A stretch of DNA of 64,000 bases, taken from NCBI RefSeq assembly GCF_010015445.1, contig NC_053120.1, positions 13,445,097 through 13,509,096 on the forward strand, given 5' to 3'. Both the position numbers and the translations under genes were made by a program. Below the pieces are notes generated by a model. The model did no database searches. It had not been told where the DNA came from and was given only the letters and a program-made list of their open reading frames with translations. Position 1 is the stretch's first letter. Every line of letters starts with the position of its first letter. This document shows, piece after piece, positions 24,065-39,559 of this stretch. The DNA is from Perca fluviatilis (Eukaryota > Chordata > Actinopteri > Perciformes > Percidae).

Positions 24065-25787
24065 CACCCAGTGCTGATAATAATAAAATAACAAAAGTAC
24101 CCCTCATAGCTAAAGAATTAACAAAAAAAGAAAAAATTTTAAAAGTAAAAGAAATATATCTATGTATACGCATATACACATACATCTGCACCCCCTATAC
24201 ACTTCTAAACATATATACATACATACACTCCCAAACTTTTACCTAAGAAACATAGGAGTTAATTTGTGTGTAAAAACTTAACACACCATAACTTAAAAAA
24301 AAAAAAAATTCCCTCCCCCCACACACACACACACCTTTCCCCACCAAAAAAACAAAAAAAAAAGGAGGGAAGTGCATGAATAAATAATCTTTTTACATAA
24401 CAATAATTGGTGTACATCTACAATTTAAATCCATTGTTATTCATAATTCACTGAAAAGTAAACTTCTCTAATGGACAGAACTGTGTGGTGGTGTTACTGT
24501 TCCCACCTCAAACTATCTTTGGAATTTATGTACTGCAATTTCTTGTTACTTATCAGCCAACATACAGTATACCGATATATCGGTGTAACATTCGCCGATA
24601 TATAGGCTAAGCCAATTTGTGTGTGTGTGTGTGAAAAAAATGTGAATACAAAAAGATTGATTCAGATCTGCAACATTACGCTATGTGATAGCTCATGGTA
24701 TGTGTAAGGTTTCTGTGAGCCACAATGACACCTCAGTGCCTGGTGTTTCATTTTCTGTTTCTGAGACACAGCACACTCAGGTGCAACATACTCAGATTTG
24801 TCTTAAAGACCAATAACAATAACCTTAACATGACCCTAACTCAGAGTCACACAAATTGGTGCATGTAAACACACTGAATTCCAAAGTAATAAAATACTCT
24901 TGCATGCAACAATGCACACTCTTTCACTCGAGTCTGCCTCCTTAACCAGGCCTACAGCCTGATGTACACGGAGAGTACAGGAAGGTAAAGCCTCAAACTC
25001 ACACAAACAGAAACCGTCCATGCAAACAGTACAAGCTTGAAAACATGTCAGCCATAGCTGGCGAGACACTTCACATGCTGCGTTTCTCTCTTTGATCACA
25101 TCGCAAACACTTAGTTCATCCCTCTTTTATGAATCACATTTCTCTTTCCCCTAAATACAGACATCTCTCTTTTTACCGCTCTCTCTGCAACCTTTCAATT
25201 CAACCATCTCTCAACCCAACTAGTATCAATATAAACGCTGCAAATCTCTTCCTGTTGCTGTGTCTTTGCGTCACTGTGCTAGTGCATCCTCCGCTGATTG
25301 AAACTGACATCTGTTTGCACTGGTCTGGCTCGCAGCCATAAAGCATAAATACACAGGGAATGCTAGACCCAGACACATCCACAGATATGGCAAAGAAAGG
25401 ATTTGTCACACACAAGGATTAATACAATGCCACTTTTTCTGATAAACCTAGTGCAGAAAATATTTATAAAATGGGAGGAAGGAAGTGACATGAAAAGTGA
25501 AGCCTAAAAAACATTTAAAAAAAACTGATGTCAGCAGTATATCTTGCATTCCATAGCTTAATTTGTTATTTGCTGTTATATTTTCTTAGGCCCACAGAGT
25601 GTGAGGTCAGGTTAAAAAATACTTCAGGTAAAATATCAATGCAGGTTTTCGGGTCAGCTTACAGAATCAAACAGAAAAAAAATTCTTTCTAGAGTCAAAA
25701 ATCAGGACGAAACTAATTATGTATTCCTGCATTCTTTTACATGTAACCCATGCAGAATAAGTGCCGTTTCCCTGGGGCTTGGTGAAA

Positions 25788-26922
<1,135 letters not shown>

Positions 26923-28054
26923 GATATAAAGAAATCTCTAATTGAAGTAGATGACGCAGGTTGAAGGTAAGTGGGTACTCCCCCCCCCAAAAAAAAGAAG
27001 AAAAAATAAAGGCCTCTCATCAGTGCATTAATACAACGGATGATCATGTGTTCTAATGTTTATCTCATAAATTAAGAAGAAAAAGACCACACAAATCGAA
27101 TTGAATTGAAATTTAACTGCAAGATTCCTTGTTAATTTATTAATTAAGTAGAGTGGAAAGAGATTGAGCCAAACACTAACAGTCAGCTTGGGAGCTGAAT
27201 ACATTATGCAGAGAAGAACATTAATATTATATGTCCACATAAATCCAACTTTCCCTGAGGGGTTTCCCTGCCACCATGTCTATCCACCCCTCCTTCTACA
27301 GTATAATATAAAAGACAGTGGTAGAGGAAAAGGTGTAGGAAAGGAAAGAAGGAGGACAACAGGACATACAATATACTCAGGGGATGAATAGAGTGAAGGA
27401 CCTTTCAAGAAAGAGAAAGGTACCCAGGTGGAGAAGGGATGGGATGAGGGAGAAGATGGTGGGAACAGCAGAGGTAGAGAGAAGACAGAGATGCCAACAG
27501 AGCTCTGTGTGATGGCAAATGGTTTATATAGCAACTTGCATGGGCTCACTGATGTGAACAAGAGTCTACCTGAACATCAAAACACCATTTGGCATGAGGA
27601 AAGCAAGGCATTAGCACACCATCCTAGTTGATTTTGTTCCTCTGTAAACACGGGTGTGCTGACAAAATAAGAATGTACCTGAAGCTGCCATTTTGATCCA
27701 ACATGCAAATCCAGAAGGGCTAACATAAAATCTGATTAAATCTATCCCCCTTCCCACCGCATGAGCTGATCAGACTCCAAAAAAGCCACAGACAAGGAAG
27801 TGACTCAACAAAATACAGGCCTTTCACGATGATTGTATGGTCCTCTGCCCTCTCCCTCCGGGGCTCTCTGATACGCATTGCTGCTCTCTGTGTATCTCTT
27901 CCACTCACACGCTATCCTACTTGGACATTTTAACTCACTTCATCTCCTTTTCCGTCTCCACCACTCCTCATTTTGTTTACCTGCTTCTTCCTGGCAATAG
28001 CTTTCTAGCAGACTCTTCACTCTCCCTTTCTATCTTCCAGTTTGTGTCAGCTTA

Positions 28055-28168
<114 letters not shown>

Positions 28169-28987
28169 CTCTAATTGGGTACTGTGAATTGCTCTCCTGG
28201 CTGCACTACTATGGACTGTGTAAAATACACTATTATGAAAGCAGCATTTCTAATCGTGTGTCTCGTTCAAGAGATACACCTTGTAATCCTCGAAGTTAGG
28301 CTCTCCGAGCATCTAGGCTGTGACCTGAACACATCATTGTGGTGTGTGTATGCGAAAGGACACCCAGATGATGAGTCAGTCAAACAGACAGCCCAGTATA
28401 TTCACAAACATTTGTACAAATGAGACGTATGTAGTGTTTCACTCAACAACAGCATAAAGATAATTGACAGGGCACTGAACTACATTTCATTGGTTTTCAG
28501 AATTCCTGCGTGTTGATTGATCCATCAGAGACTTTCCCTGCACCTTTCTTGTCATATTCCAAGACACAAAAGCCCCCATGGTGCCATCACAGTGATGGCA
28601 ATAGATTTACAGCAGCAGCCCCAACACAAGACACTCTTTTATGATAAAAAAACTAGACCCACTGATTAAATTAGACCACACATCCTTCACAGCAAATCAC
28701 CTACTGTTTTGACAGCGGGCTCCTCTAATCTCTGCGTGGGCTCTGTCAGGATGAAAACGGCATCCCTAGGTTAACAGTCAGTGCTACTTCCGGTTTGTTT
28801 TTAATCTGCTATGTGTAACATTTTAACTTCAATAAACCAGTATTGGCACTAATGGGAAGATAAGGAGGAACTACTGCATGGTAAATTGTTTTTGAAAACA
28901 TTATTTAGTCAAGGAAAATTATTTCCTAAATTACGTCCAGTGTACGGATTTACTATGCAGTGCTTTTCATTTTTAACTACTCAACAT

Positions 28988-29919
28988 CTTTAAAGCTGCA
29001 GTGGGCCAGCAAATGCCAGGATTTGAAGTAGAGTAATGGTGTAGACACATATAGCCGACGGCCGACCGTTGACAGAAAACCCCGTCGATATGAACAGTTG
29101 CGTCCCCGAGGTCCAAAAAACTGCCACAGAACGGACCAAAAAGACGAGAGGAGACGAGACGTAATACATCTCTATAACAGCAGGCGGCGCTAATCTGTAA
29201 TGTTACCCAAGAAATTAAAACCGGTTGCTGATTGGACGAACGCGTCACATGGGTTTGTTTTCTCCGGAAATTCAGAGCCAGACTGTCATGGCGGCCGTTC
29301 AGAATACGATCTCATATTGTACTAAAATAGTTCACTGAAACATGTTTCTGAAAACATTTTAAGTGAGAAATAGGTCATGCAGTTGCTGAATCTGTCTTCA
29401 TTTCAGCTCAACAAAGGTTGGTTTAAAAGATTTTCATCAGATTTTGAGAGACTGTAGTCACCTCATTCCGCTCGTCATTTCCGGGTGAGTCCCGACTTCC
29501 CTGCCGCCGACCGAACATGTCAGGTCGGCCAAAATGAACGCCGACAGCCCCCCAGACGGACGACGGCACGGGACACACTGAACAGATTTGAGTCACTGAC
29601 CTCGCCAGACTGTCCCACGGCCGATAATCGGCCTGATGTGTCCCGGCCTTTAGACCTCTTCCTGCAGCACTGCCCTCTCTGTCGCAAGGGCATTTGTTTA
29701 CGCAGAACAGCCAATAGGAACGCTCTTTCTCTGTAATGACCTGTGATTGGCCAAAGTCTCCCATCACAGGCTAGATTTTTTTAAAGCCTAAAAACAGAGC
29801 AAAGGAGGAGATGCAAAAGTCTAGTTTTCTCTCACACCACTTGAATAACAATATGCTGAAAAATTATGTAATTTTTGCCCAAGGACAACAAAAACAAATT
29901 GCCTTCCACAGCTTTAAAG
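28988..29919. mobile_element. MITE-like element with CTTTAAAGCTG terminal repeats
   Basis: The left end CTTTAAAGCTGCAGTGGGCC and the right end CCTTCCACAGCTTTAAAG are inverted repeats with 11 bp perfect. CAT flanks both sides, which could be a 3-bp target duplication. The interior is unusually CpG-rich (29050-29660, with repeated CGGCCGA/CGCCGA motifs) and may hold a second nested element. No transposase seen. Confidence 0.6.
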
Positions 29920-31836
29920 CATGATCCTTCCAAACGCACAAATACAGTTTAAACAGTCGTTTTTTATCTGATGACATTTTTGAAGCTTTCCCAAGCTGCC
30001 ACTAGATTACACAAACATGTCTGTTTACCTGGCTTTGAATCTTGGGCATCATAACATAAAGTGTGTTTGTCAGCACAAAGAACAAGATGAATGTGGAGGG
30101 CTGTTGTGAGTATGTTGTGCTGCTGTGTCTATGAATGTATGTACAGTATATCTATGTATTTCAGTATTTATGTACGGATGAATAGATGAATGAATGAATA
30201 TGGTGGTTAGGAAGAGAGTGCGAACAAGAGCAAACAGAATGATTTAGACTGCTTTCCCTTCGTGTCCTCTCCTGAGTCTCTGTCCCTGTGGGTCTTTGTT
30301 GTGGGAAAGTTCATTTGGTGTCTCTGTCAAACGTATTGTCAAGCACAGTCACAAATGAACCCATTCTACTGTGACACATTCAACAATGAGAAAGACACAC
30401 ACAAACATGTGCTTTGATGACTGAACATACACCGACACATTTTTCATAACAGCATTATATGACGTAGTGTTCCGTGAACACACTTATGTTATTATTAGGA
30501 AACGCCAGTGACTCAGACTCGTCACTTCACTCCAGAATACGTACTAACGTCAGAAGTAGCCTCGTCTATCACTTCCCCCCCCGTACATATTTAAATTAAC
30601 TCAAAGTAAATTGTACACAGCTGAAACACATGCAGGCATCTCATTCTTTTTTTCACCTGAGGTAGCATGTCAACGTACACAGTCATTATTTGGACACGCA
30701 CACCCACACCCACACACGTTATTAAAGCATGCCACTCCTGCTACGTTCCGCTGAAGAAATTTCCACAAAATAACAGATTTGTCCTATTAATCACTACCTA
30801 GGGACTACAACAACCTATAGTAAGACCAGTATGCAGTTATGTAAACAGCTTTTATTTGAGTTTTTAAATCTGTGTATGGCTGTGTCTATGAAGGACTATA
30901 TTAGACTAACGAAGAAAACATGGACTTAAACTATGACTCAGGATGGACAATAAATGTACCAATGGTGAGGTATGCCAGGTATGCACAATTCTGCATTTCA
31001 CAGATGCATTTCATGCCATCGTAAAATTAACGCTAGGCCACTGAGGGCTGTTTCTGATGCATCAGCCCACATGAGTTATGCGTTTGGGCCAATAGTAAGA
31101 CATTAAATTACTCATTTGGGTCTGCAACAAGGACTAGTAGCAATCCTTGCACAGAGGGCTTCAAGAGGAAACATACAGTATAGCCTTAACAATGTTTTCA
31201 CCACCATGGAGACATACCGGGTGCACCATCCTTTATGATTTTGTGCCCACATCAACCCACCAAATAGCCTACCTATTTATTCAGATATCAATGAAAATGT
31301 GCACTTGGGAGCCTCTGCCCAGCTCATTACCAAAACAGACATTAGTCAGCCTCACGATTGTTATACGGGAAACCATATGGCAGCAGAGTCCTTCCAGAGT
31401 TAGAGCCTATTGGATGCCATGTAAATTGAGCAGATTTCACTAGAGATATTCTGACTATTTGACATCACTGATCTTTCTCCAAGGCTTCTCAAAGTCACAA
31501 GGTAATGTTTTTGTGTTAATACAATGACGATGTTTTTGTGTCCGTTAGGCTAGGACAGTTGCGTGTTTGTAATTATTGTATGATATGGCTGAAGAAACAT
31601 TACCACAATCCAACGTAGTAGTATTACTCCGACTCCATTTCAATTGTTTGAAATGTTGTCAATGTTGTTTGAGTGAGTTTGTGTGGCAAAAAAACATCCC
31701 CCTGATGCAGCTTAGGGAAGGACTTGGGGTAGGATTGGAATAAATGACTACATGACCACAACCAGAGACAGTTAAGAACCGAGTCGCCCCAACTCGAGCT
31801 AGTTTCCTGTATCTGTGTCACGTGGGCTCCGCCACT

Positions 31837-32293
31837 GCCACGCCTCTTTAGGAGACTAGCAGCAGGTCCGAGTGCATTGATTCCAATGGGAGAAGTGAAC
31901 GTGAACACAGATTATGAGCTATCCTTTAGCCCCATAGTCACCAAAGTAGATAGTGGGCCCATTTCTCACAAGCCACACATCTCCAGAAAATGTTGACACT
32001 AAAATGGCATTTTTCAGTTGTACACATCAGGAGAAAATTAACTGTGTTTGAGACCTGTTTCTGTCTCAGGACCAATATCTCGCGAGATCGGGCAACACAG
32101 AGAAGCTAACGTCAGCTAACGTTTGTGAACGTCCTAACAAAACTAATCTCCATGATGCTAAATGTGTCTTTTAGCTGAGTAAATAGCTAACTTTAACAAA
32201 AGAAAATATTAATAAATTATTCAAATACAACTTTTCATTCATCCACAAGACGTTCACTACACGTTCAAACGAGGCCACGCCTTTTTAGGAGAC
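31837..32293. repeat. 20-bp direct repeats flanking ~417 bp
   Basis: GCCACGCCTCTTTAGGAGAC at 31837-31856 recurs with one mismatch at 32274-32293. The enclosed segment has no recognised element. The repeats could be a long target duplication or two pieces of one interspersed repeat. Confidence 0.5.
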
Positions 32294-32392
32294 AGGAAGT
32301 GTGTACAGTTTCATACCATTGGCGATGCTTGAAATGCGCTATCTTCAGTATAAAGGATCTTTGCTCCAACCCCAATTTTTGTTCTGCTCATG

Positions 32393-32799
32393 TAGAGATG
32401 TTCCGATACCAGTATCGGTATCGGCTCCGATACTGCCTAAAACGCTGGTATCGGGAAGTACTGGAGTTTATGCACCGATCCGATACCACGTAATAAAGCC
32501 CTAAAGAAAATCTATGTTAAAGTAGTTTATTTATGTTCTTTTTCCGTTGTAACTGACTGTCAAACTGGATAATAAAAGAAAGTTCTGTGGCATTCATTGT
32601 TTGTGTTTGTTCATGTTTCACAAAGAGTTTAACCTGAGCCAGACTGACAACAAAGATAGAAATCATATCATATCCATACAGGGATAGTAGTACACAGTTA
32701 GTAAACATAATACAATATATGACACACTGGTATCGGATTGGCAAGTTCAGGTATCGGGATCGGTATCGGGAAGCAAAAAATGGTATCGGGCCATCTCTA
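32393..32799. mobile_element. Non-autonomous hAT MITE with perfect 8-bp TSD
   Basis: It begins TAGAGATGTTCCGATACC and ends GGTATCGGGCCATCTCTA, inverted repeats of about 18 bp with few mismatches. TGCTCATG is duplicated exactly on both sides (32385-32392, 32800-32807). Subterminal GGTATCGG repeats occur at both ends. The 407-bp interior carries no transposase. Confidence 0.92.
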
Positions 32800-35700
32800 T
32801 GCTCATGCAAGCAGGCCTTGAGCAAAAAAAAAGGGGAAAATGGTGATGGGTAAATGCTAAACTGTAGTCAAAGTGCTGCCAATAGACGCATAAGCAACAC
32901 ATACTGGTTACTTCACAGGGATCTCAGCAGCAATATCCTGAAGCTCTCACTACAACTCAATTGAAAGAGAAGATCATTTATGCTGAGTTGCTTTTGACAA
33001 GCTGAGTCAGTGGATATGACCCTGCATGCATGTGTGCCGTGAGCAAAACCAGATAGACAAGGAATTTCATTGTATCATAGCAAAAACAATACAATCATAC
33101 TAATATAATGTATTATTCGAGAATCCTTCAACTCTGCCATCATCACAAAAGCAAATAATTATCAAGTTTCACATAAAGTCAGGTAATAGACCATAAAGGA
33201 ATTAAGTGGAGCCCGCCATATGGCCTTGTGTCCTCTCTGCCCTCTACTCTGTAGCATTCCAGTCAAGGGTTTATCCAAGTTTCAGCCAGACAAGCTCTAA
33301 GTACTGGGCCTTCCTGTGACAGTGATTCCTACTGTTGCTAACTAGGATTAACAAGACTACAAGTCTGAAGCCCTGCTAGTGGCAAGGATAGTCTGCAGAG
33401 TTCATTACAACCCACAAAAGTTAGATGTAGTCAACAAAACTCTGCAACAACATACTGAAAAAATACTAACATAGCGATTCTGCTATTCTTACAGCCTTGT
33501 CAGTGCCGGGTCTATAATGGCAACTTTCTCTTGATGGTGGTGCTACAGGAAATGCCATGGCTTCATTAAAATCAAAAGGTTTTCCCTATTGGGAGCATCA
33601 CTGTACTCAGCACATTTTAGAACAATCTGCCAATATGATTATAAGCTATTTTGTATACACAGTTTACAATGTGGCCTTAATGTGGAACAAAAGGAAGTGT
33701 ACAAAATGCTAAATGTTTAGGCTCTAGGGTGCACGATAAAATGTCATGGTAGTATGCCCGTTACATGTTTGATGTTGTTTGCAAGAGGAAGTTTTGGTGA
33801 GATAGTAGAGTGCTGGAGGAGAGGTCAGAGGGTCACTAAAAGCAGTATTGGACATTAGAGAGTAGTCACTGATGACAATTTTTAAGTGACACACTGCTCT
33901 ACAGTTAGAAATTGTATCTATTAAACTTCATTTTTATCTTGATGATGTCTAAGCCTCGTCGTTATAGCTCCTACCCTCAAAGTCCAAAGGGATCAGGATT
34001 CCCACGCTGCACCAGTGTGATTACTTTGAGGAGAGCTGAGTAAATTACTAGTGAAACAACCACCACACAAGTGCAGGCTCTCATGAGTAAAAAAAAGCAT
34101 ACTGGAGATTTGTTACTTAAAATGACATCTGCCTAGGATGCAGTAATCCCACTTGCAGTAAACCCAGGAAATGCATAGCAAATAACCATGGTAAGTACTA
34201 TCAGACCGTTGTAAATTATAGGGGGAGAGGATTTTAAAGGAAAAACACAACCCAGAAAAATGCATTTCTAAAAGTATGTTTGATTTTTGGATTTACTGTA
34301 GCGAATTTGCCTCATTGTGATCATCATTTTGGAGGTTACAGTTCACCAACAGTTATATTTAGCACAACATCCCTGTTTTTAGCTAATATATTGTGTCTAC
34401 AAGGAAGGGGGTTATCACCAATATGAATACAGAATCTCACCCTTTGAACTAAAATGAAGTAATCACCCCATGTCTTCTACCCTGTGTGTGCGACAGCCAT
34501 TCTGGTCATGCCATTCTAGCCATGACATGGGGCTTTAAAAAGCAGAGCTAACAAGGATTAGCATCCAATTTTAACACCTGACTGTAATCCTGCCCTCACA
34601 CAGTCCATGCTAAGCCTGCGCTAGCCATGCTAATGGAAGGGAAGAGGATGCAGACAGTCCACATTTTTTCTTTTCAACTGTTACCTAACAACTTGGCTCG
34701 TGACAAATGCAGTGGATGACAGGACAGCACACTTTCAGGAAAGGGGGAGCAATAGTTTAGCTTGTGATTTCTTACTGTTGAAGTAAAGTTGGATAAGTCG
34801 GTTCTATTACTGTATTATTTTTGTTCAACTCTGCTTCTGTGATTTTATATCATGATTCAACACTGTACAAAAAAAAAAAGAACCATGTGATTTGTATACT
34901 GCTTTTCCCTGTAACAGAAAAGAGAGTTGCCTAGATTACCTATCAACACACTTTTTAGACCACATCACTGTCACTATATTTTACTGATCAACACTGTACA
35001 TAGCTAAGCTTTACCTTCAAGACACATACTGTATCATAAACCAAACACCAAAAGGGAAAACACTGAATCACTTTGGGTTGATTATTAATTACTGGCTATT
35101 GTGTGGTCAGTTATAATTGCCATGAGATATCAAACATTTATAATTATATATCACGCAGATACCGGCACAGTCAGCATGAGCTTATTAGACATTATTGGGC
35201 ACAAGGTAACTGTGTGCTACAAACACAGCTCTGTCCTAACTCTGACAAGGGCAGAAAGGGTGTAGCCTTATGTATCATGGTCATCATCTAAATTATAACC
35301 TACTGAGCAGTTTTTAGTTTGTATAATGATGATGCAAGTGTGACAAGCAAGGATGCTGTTATGGTTGCTGTCATTACAACCTGCTCCAGGCTGTCAGGCT
35401 GGCTGTTGTTTGCATTTTTCATGATACAGTAGCATGGCAGTTTAATACACCAATATCAAACATTCAGGATAGGCTGTTATTGTTGTATCAGTCGTTTTAA
35501 ACTCATTAAAATGTCTTTCATATAATTTAAATCTCGCTCTTTCTCTGACTTCACACAGCAGGCCAGTAATCACCGACCTTTTATTTATCATGCATGGGCA
35601 GCTAACAATGAGAACGGACATGAAGAACACTTCAATTATGGTCTCCTACATATAGGAAACCAATCACGAAACTTTTGAAAAGAGATCTACAGACCCTTTT

Positions 35701-36002
35701 GGCCATATAATTATTTCAATTCATTACACGGTTATATGTCAACTTTTAAAGCTGTTTTTACTGAACTACTTCCTGTTTGGCATGTGTAAGTGATCCATTC
35801 AGGGGTTTGACTTTATTTAGTTGTTTATTTACTTCTGTGCTTTATGTATGTGTTAACCTCTTTATTGCAAGCCCAATTCCCCTTATTGTGCATTTGAATG
35901 ACAGAATTAGTTATCATGGTCTACACTTCTCCACAAGCTGGCATGGTGGTCATGATATCGTTACTGCCAATTCTGTAAAACTTGGAAATGTTGTCTTTTA
36001 AT

Positions 36003-36937
36003 TAGGACTGGGACAATTTGTCGACGTAGTCGACTTCATCCATTACGTCAATGCGTCGACGCGTCACTAAATTAAATAAATTAATAAAACTTGCGTGCAA
36101 ATTAATTAATGTAATGCGGAACTAATGTAAAGTGGAACTACTGTTAGATACGCGGGTTGTAGGGACACCTAAACTGTAGCCCCACCTTAGCTCTGAAGCT
36201 AGCCGAGCTCCTCCGCCTACATGCTGTTTTTTGTCAGGTCGACCGTATCACGTCCTCTCGTCTCATGCCGTCCCCGCCTCGAAAACATCGGTCTTCGGGT
36301 CAGTTCCAGTAGTAGGCTACAGGCAAGAGAGTGGTGGAGAAGACGAGGACTGTGTGTCGGCGTTGTTCAGCAGTTGTTGGGTATGTGAGTGGAAATACAT
36401 CTAACATGCTAACGCATATCCGACGCCATCACCCAGATGTGCCAATCGCTGGAACGAGACAAAAAACTGTCCAACTTCTCCTCCCTACAGTGCTTAACCA
36501 GCCTTTAGATACAAATAATTAAAGTTAAATTAAAGGGAGAAGAGCTTGGATGTTAAACAAGAGCTTATTCATTATTTTACCTACTGTTAAATAAAGCAAA
36601 TACATTCTCTTTTTGCACTTGCTCTGTTTACTTTAAGTTTTTATTTTTGTATTCCTCCTGAAAGTAACTTTATTTTGTGGTTGGATTGATAGCCAACATC
36701 TGGCTTCAGGTTGCACTAAAAAATAATTTTACTTGAACAGTGCAGTGTTAAACAATTTTAATAAATAGAGATTTGAACCTTATTGAAATTTGTTTTGTGT
36801 AAATTGAGCAATTGGGAAATAATCTCTAATTAAAAAATTAATCGTTAATCGAAAAATGTATCGTTAGATTAGTCGACTAATCGAAAAAATAATCGCTAGA
36901 TTAATCGTTTAAAAATTAATCGTTTGGGACAGCCCTA
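36003..36937 (+). mobile_element. hAT element with BED zinc-finger remnant
   Basis: It begins TAGGACTGGGACAATTTGTCG and ends GTTTGGGACAGCCCTA, inverted repeats with mismatches. CTTTTAAT is duplicated exactly at 35995-36002 and 36938-36945. A plus-strand frame at 36331-36522 encodes a C2H2 BED-type finger (CRRCSAVVGYVSGNTSNMLT, then HIRRHH), the DNA-binding N-terminus of hAT transposases. The frame then stops, and the catalytic domain is absent. This is an internally deleted derivative. Confidence 0.88.
36331..36522 (+). pseudogene. hAT transposase N-terminal fragment (BED finger only)
   Basis: 64 codons open from a GTG. The spacing Cys-x2-Cys, then Leu-Thr-His-x3-His-His, fits a BED zinc finger as in ZBED proteins and hAT transposases. 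The frame ends shortly after, at Asn-Asn-stop. Its position inside perfect 8-bp target duplications identifies it as transposon-derived rather than a host gene. Confidence 0.75.
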
Positions 36938-38394
36938 CTTTTAATCGATCAATCTTTTTATTTGTCACATTAAATAATATGCAAACATAACATCACGTCC
37001 CACTTCATGACATCCTTACAGAAACATGAAACATGCACCATACTTCAAGCTATTAGGCTCAGCATTCGAAATAAGAAAAAATGTGGTTTAGGACTGCAAA
37101 TTATATAACTGAGAATTATTGCTGAAAATCAGTACAAACTGCTAGAAACTAACTATATGAGAGCTGCCACTTCAAAATCAATATACAGGATCCTGCCCTA
37201 CCCTACAAATCCACTCCTAACTTAACTGACCGGGCTTCTATGTTACTATGTAACATTTTCTCTTTCAAAACTTATTAATTCCTTTTAAAGCTCTGACAGA
37301 CAGACACACACATACACAAACACAACCAGACAGCAAGCTAATGAGATTCTTCCTTAGCAGCAGAGACACTGGCATTGAGTTCATTTACTAAATGCACCGG
37401 AATAAACACGCTTGATTGACAACATCGTCTAAAAAAAGAAAGAAAAATGTACGTCACTGCAGTGGGTAAATATTGTAAGCAAAAGTGCCCTAAACATATT
37501 TCCCTTCAATCCGGCCTATGTATCGCAGACTATGGAACCTTACGTAATCCAAGGTTGATTCAGTAAAACATATTAAGGTTGTTCTAGTCAATAAAATGGC
37601 AAGTGGTCGTTAACATACTGTAGGATGCCTAAACCATACGAAAGATAAGGAATAAGAGATATCATATGAAACAGATGGATGGATGGAGGCTTTCGCGTGC
37701 CAGCTGCAGAGCTGTAGGGATTCATCCATCACTGGCCTTCCCCCTGATGATGTCATCAATTAAAGGGACATAAAACTAAAACAATCATCAGTTTTCTTTT
37801 TCCTCACTATGCTCAAACCAATAGAGATGGATCAGTCCAACCAAGAGTGGCTACAAATGTACGCATGCACCCACCCGTACAGATATGCAATCCACATGCG
37901 AGTGCTGGGTAAAAATGGCAATGTAGTGTGACCCGATACACACCAGAGTCTTATGGTACTATGCGTGTGTCAGTGCATGTGTTTCAGAGAACACCATACA
38001 AAGAGAATTTATACAAGTGAGCCAGCTGGGCACATAAGCCCTCCTGCACAATAAATCCAAATAATCCTTTACGATGAGAAGCGGGAAAAGAGGGGGTGGG
38101 AGTGGGGGGTACTATGCACATACAGACACACACACTCAGAAAGGTACACACGGTTCAATTAGCCTCGCTATTGTGCCGCTGTGGTAGACATTCAGTGGCT
38201 GTGCCCTTTTCCTAAGAATAACATGCAAGTCACCGGAATGTATGCACTCAAAATAGCAGGGCAGTATATGACATTTCAACCTCCCAAACACATACCCGCT
38301 TGCCAGCAGATGAAGCGCTGTAGGACAAGGACATAAAGGGGGATTACCCTGAATAGCAACAGAAAAGGGGACAGCACAATAAAAATCACCTTAC

Positions 38395-38439
38395 CTTCCA
38401 TCATGGTTGCAGATTTGCATTCCTCTATCTCCAAGGAGC
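38395..38439 (-). CDS. sgip1: sgip1 first coding exon (5'UTR end plus ATG)
   Basis: Read on the minus strand, this exon follows an acceptor (CATTTCAG, AG at 38441-38440) and carries about 35 nt of 5'UTR. It then has ATG ATG GAA G at 38404-38395 and stops at a strong donor, GTAAGG. Joined to the exon at 2731 it gives MMEGLKKRTRKAF, the known SGIP1 N-terminus, in phase and with a matching split Gly codon. SGIP1 is an endocytic adaptor of neurons that binds membrane phospholipids and the EPS15/AP2 machinery. Two adjacent ATGs are present; the first has AACC before it and the second has G at +4, so either could initiate. The acceptor implies at least one non-coding exon further right (higher coordinates), not identified with confidence. 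Confidence 0.88.
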
Positions 38440-38609
38440 CTGAAATGAAAGCAGAAGGCGTGGGGAGGGGGAGAAGAGAAGAAACCCCCAGTTACCAGAG
38501 AGACAGTAGAATTGATGGGCAGCAGAGCAGCCGTGTGCATGTGGCTAACGCCCTGGCTAACAGTGAGCCTCCGACACCCCCAGACGTTGCCTGTCAACTA
38601 GACCAGGAG

Positions 38610-38612
<3 letters not shown>

Positions 38613-38683
<71 letters not shown>

Positions 38684-38685
38684 GA
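38613..38685. repeat. (GA)n tract 5' of the sgip1 start-codon exon
   Basis: AGAGAG run interrupted by TACAC near 38646, about 175 bp upstream of the exon on the minus strand (CT-rich when read with the gene). Confidence 0.95.
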
Positions 38686-39180
38686 GGGGTAGGAGCCTGG
38701 CCGGGTTTGCTGCCGATCAGAGCTGGGGCTTAAGCCATGGATGATGCTGCTGCTGCTGCTCTAACCTACACATTCAGCCGAGGATGCTGAGAGGTGGGGG
38801 GGAAAGCTCACTGGAGGAAAAAAAGAATTAAAGAAGGCAGGGTAGAGAGAGGGAGGCAGAGAGACTGAGAGGGAGGGTGGGTTATGTGTGTGTATGTGCG
38901 TTTGGCAGTGGGGGTGGTTGTGTTGAGGAGGGGCGGAGGCAGTGTGCTGAGGTCAGAGATGGCCTCAGCCAATCCCTGCAGCTCTTTGTTGAGTCACATG
39001 GCTTGCAGCTTGAATCTCCTGACACCATGGCCCAAGAGAACTCTACATTAGTAACCGCTCTTGCTTGACAAATACTTCTGAGCATGCACTGAATACACAC
39101 ACGTGTTTACACAACGAAATCGAGGCTCAGAAAAAGCCACCATACATGTACAGAGTAAATACAGAGGATACACAAATGTG

Positions 39181-39356
<176 letters not shown>

Positions 39357-39559
39357 CTCCCCTACACCCTACCTTATGTCAGTGCAGTGTGCCAAGCCTG
39401 CCCAGCGGTGAATGACATTAATTATTTGCTCGCGGAGAGAGTAGCGTGCAGGTGCGAGCCAAGTGACAACCCATGTTGAGGACACACACCTACACAGACT
39501 CTACAATAACACACCACTGCACAAAATATGTGCCCTGCACCCTCCTGCACAGTGACTAT

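Noticed and set aside
38391..38744. ORFs at 38391-38597 (minus) and 38403-38744 (plus) as small proteins
   Set aside because: One reads through the intron and 5'UTR around the sgip1 start exon; the other is extended by the GA repeat (Arg-Glu). Neither agrees with the splice signals.
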